This document shows, one piece after another, positions 6,559 to 6,588 of a stretch of 6,588 nucleotides of DNA. Made by a program: the position numbers and the translations under genes. Where the stretch lies: the NCBI GenBank assembly GCA_964535315.1, contig CAZHTS010000140.1, positions 1-6,588 on the forward strand, given 5' to 3'. Position 1 is the first letter of the stretch; each line of letters opens with the position of its first letter. Source of the stretch: CAZHTS01 sp964535315 (GTDB taxonomy: Bacteria; Chloroflexota; Anaerolineae; Anaerolineales; Anaerolineaceae). The notes under the pieces were generated by a model. That model saw only the letters and a list, made by a program, of their open reading frames with translations. It was not told the origin of the DNA and did not search any database.

Positions 6559-6588
6559 AGGGAGGCGTGGTGGATACACGGCGGGGGA
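6559..6588 (+). other. Probable start of the next plus-strand gene (truncated by window end)
   Basis: AGGGAGG at 6559-6565 is a strong Shine-Dalgarno. It is followed by tandem GTG codons at 6567 and 6570, the second at a four-base spacing, and then by an open frame (V-D-T-R-R-G) to the edge. The start lies about 30 bases after the glycosyltransferase stop, so co-transcription is likely if real. Only six codons are visible, so nothing can be said of the product. Confidence 0.3.

Noticed and set aside
6540..6588. Possible transcription terminator after the glycosyltransferase
   Set aside because: Only a four-base stem (CGCC/GGCG, 6554-6557 with 6564-6567) can be drawn and no T-run follows; the purine run fits a ribosome binding site better.
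1..6588. CRISPR arrays, tRNA or rRNA genes, insertion sequences
   Set aside because: No regularly spaced repeats, RNA-gene signatures, transposase frames or terminal inverted repeats were seen; nearly all the window is accounted for by four coding regions.

Overview
This GC-rich bacterial window holds one divergent regulatory/envelope locus: three genes on the minus strand and one large gene on the plus strand, separated by a compact 69-base promoter region. Coding density, the leaderless starts and the protein families would fit a Chloroflexota (Anaerolineae-like) genome. That assignment is inference, since there is no rRNA or other marker gene here.

Minus strand, in transcription order: a membrane sensor histidine kinase (3917 to 1686), an OmpR/PhoB-type response regulator (1658 to 918), and a FemAB/BioF2-like GNAT-fold acyltransferase (from 890, running off the left edge). 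Both intergenic gaps are 27 bases and each holds a purine-rich ribosome binding site, so the three genes look like one operon. The kinase has about ten membrane segments, a PAS domain, a coiled coil and a complete catalytic core. The regulator has the full phosphoacceptor set and an intact winged-helix domain.

Plus strand: an 850-residue polytopic protein (3987 to 6539) with GT-C-type glycosyltransferase features (an Asp-bearing first loop, a later S-D-L-P motif, an APW..RN motif). It also has a long N-terminal membrane extension and a C-terminal soluble domain. A strong Shine-Dalgarno and GTG codons just after it suggest that another gene begins at the right edge.

The most informative part is 3918-3986. 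On the minus strand TTGACG - 18 bp - TACAAT lies exactly 6 bases before an ATG, so the kinase mRNA is predicted to be leaderless. The upstream in-frame TTG that would lengthen the kinase is itself the -35 element. On the plus strand TATAAT lies 8 bases before the GTG of the glycosyltransferase, again leaving no room for a ribosome binding site. A perfect inverted repeat (AATCAA-AG-TTGATT) sits between the two promoters and overlaps the kinase -35, making it a candidate operator. The working model is a membrane-sensing two-component system co-transcribed with an envelope-type acyltransferase and divergently paired with a lipid-linked-sugar glycosyltransferase, possibly controlling surface polymer or glycoprotein synthesis. 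Families and motifs are read from the sequence; the regulatory link and substrates are inferred.
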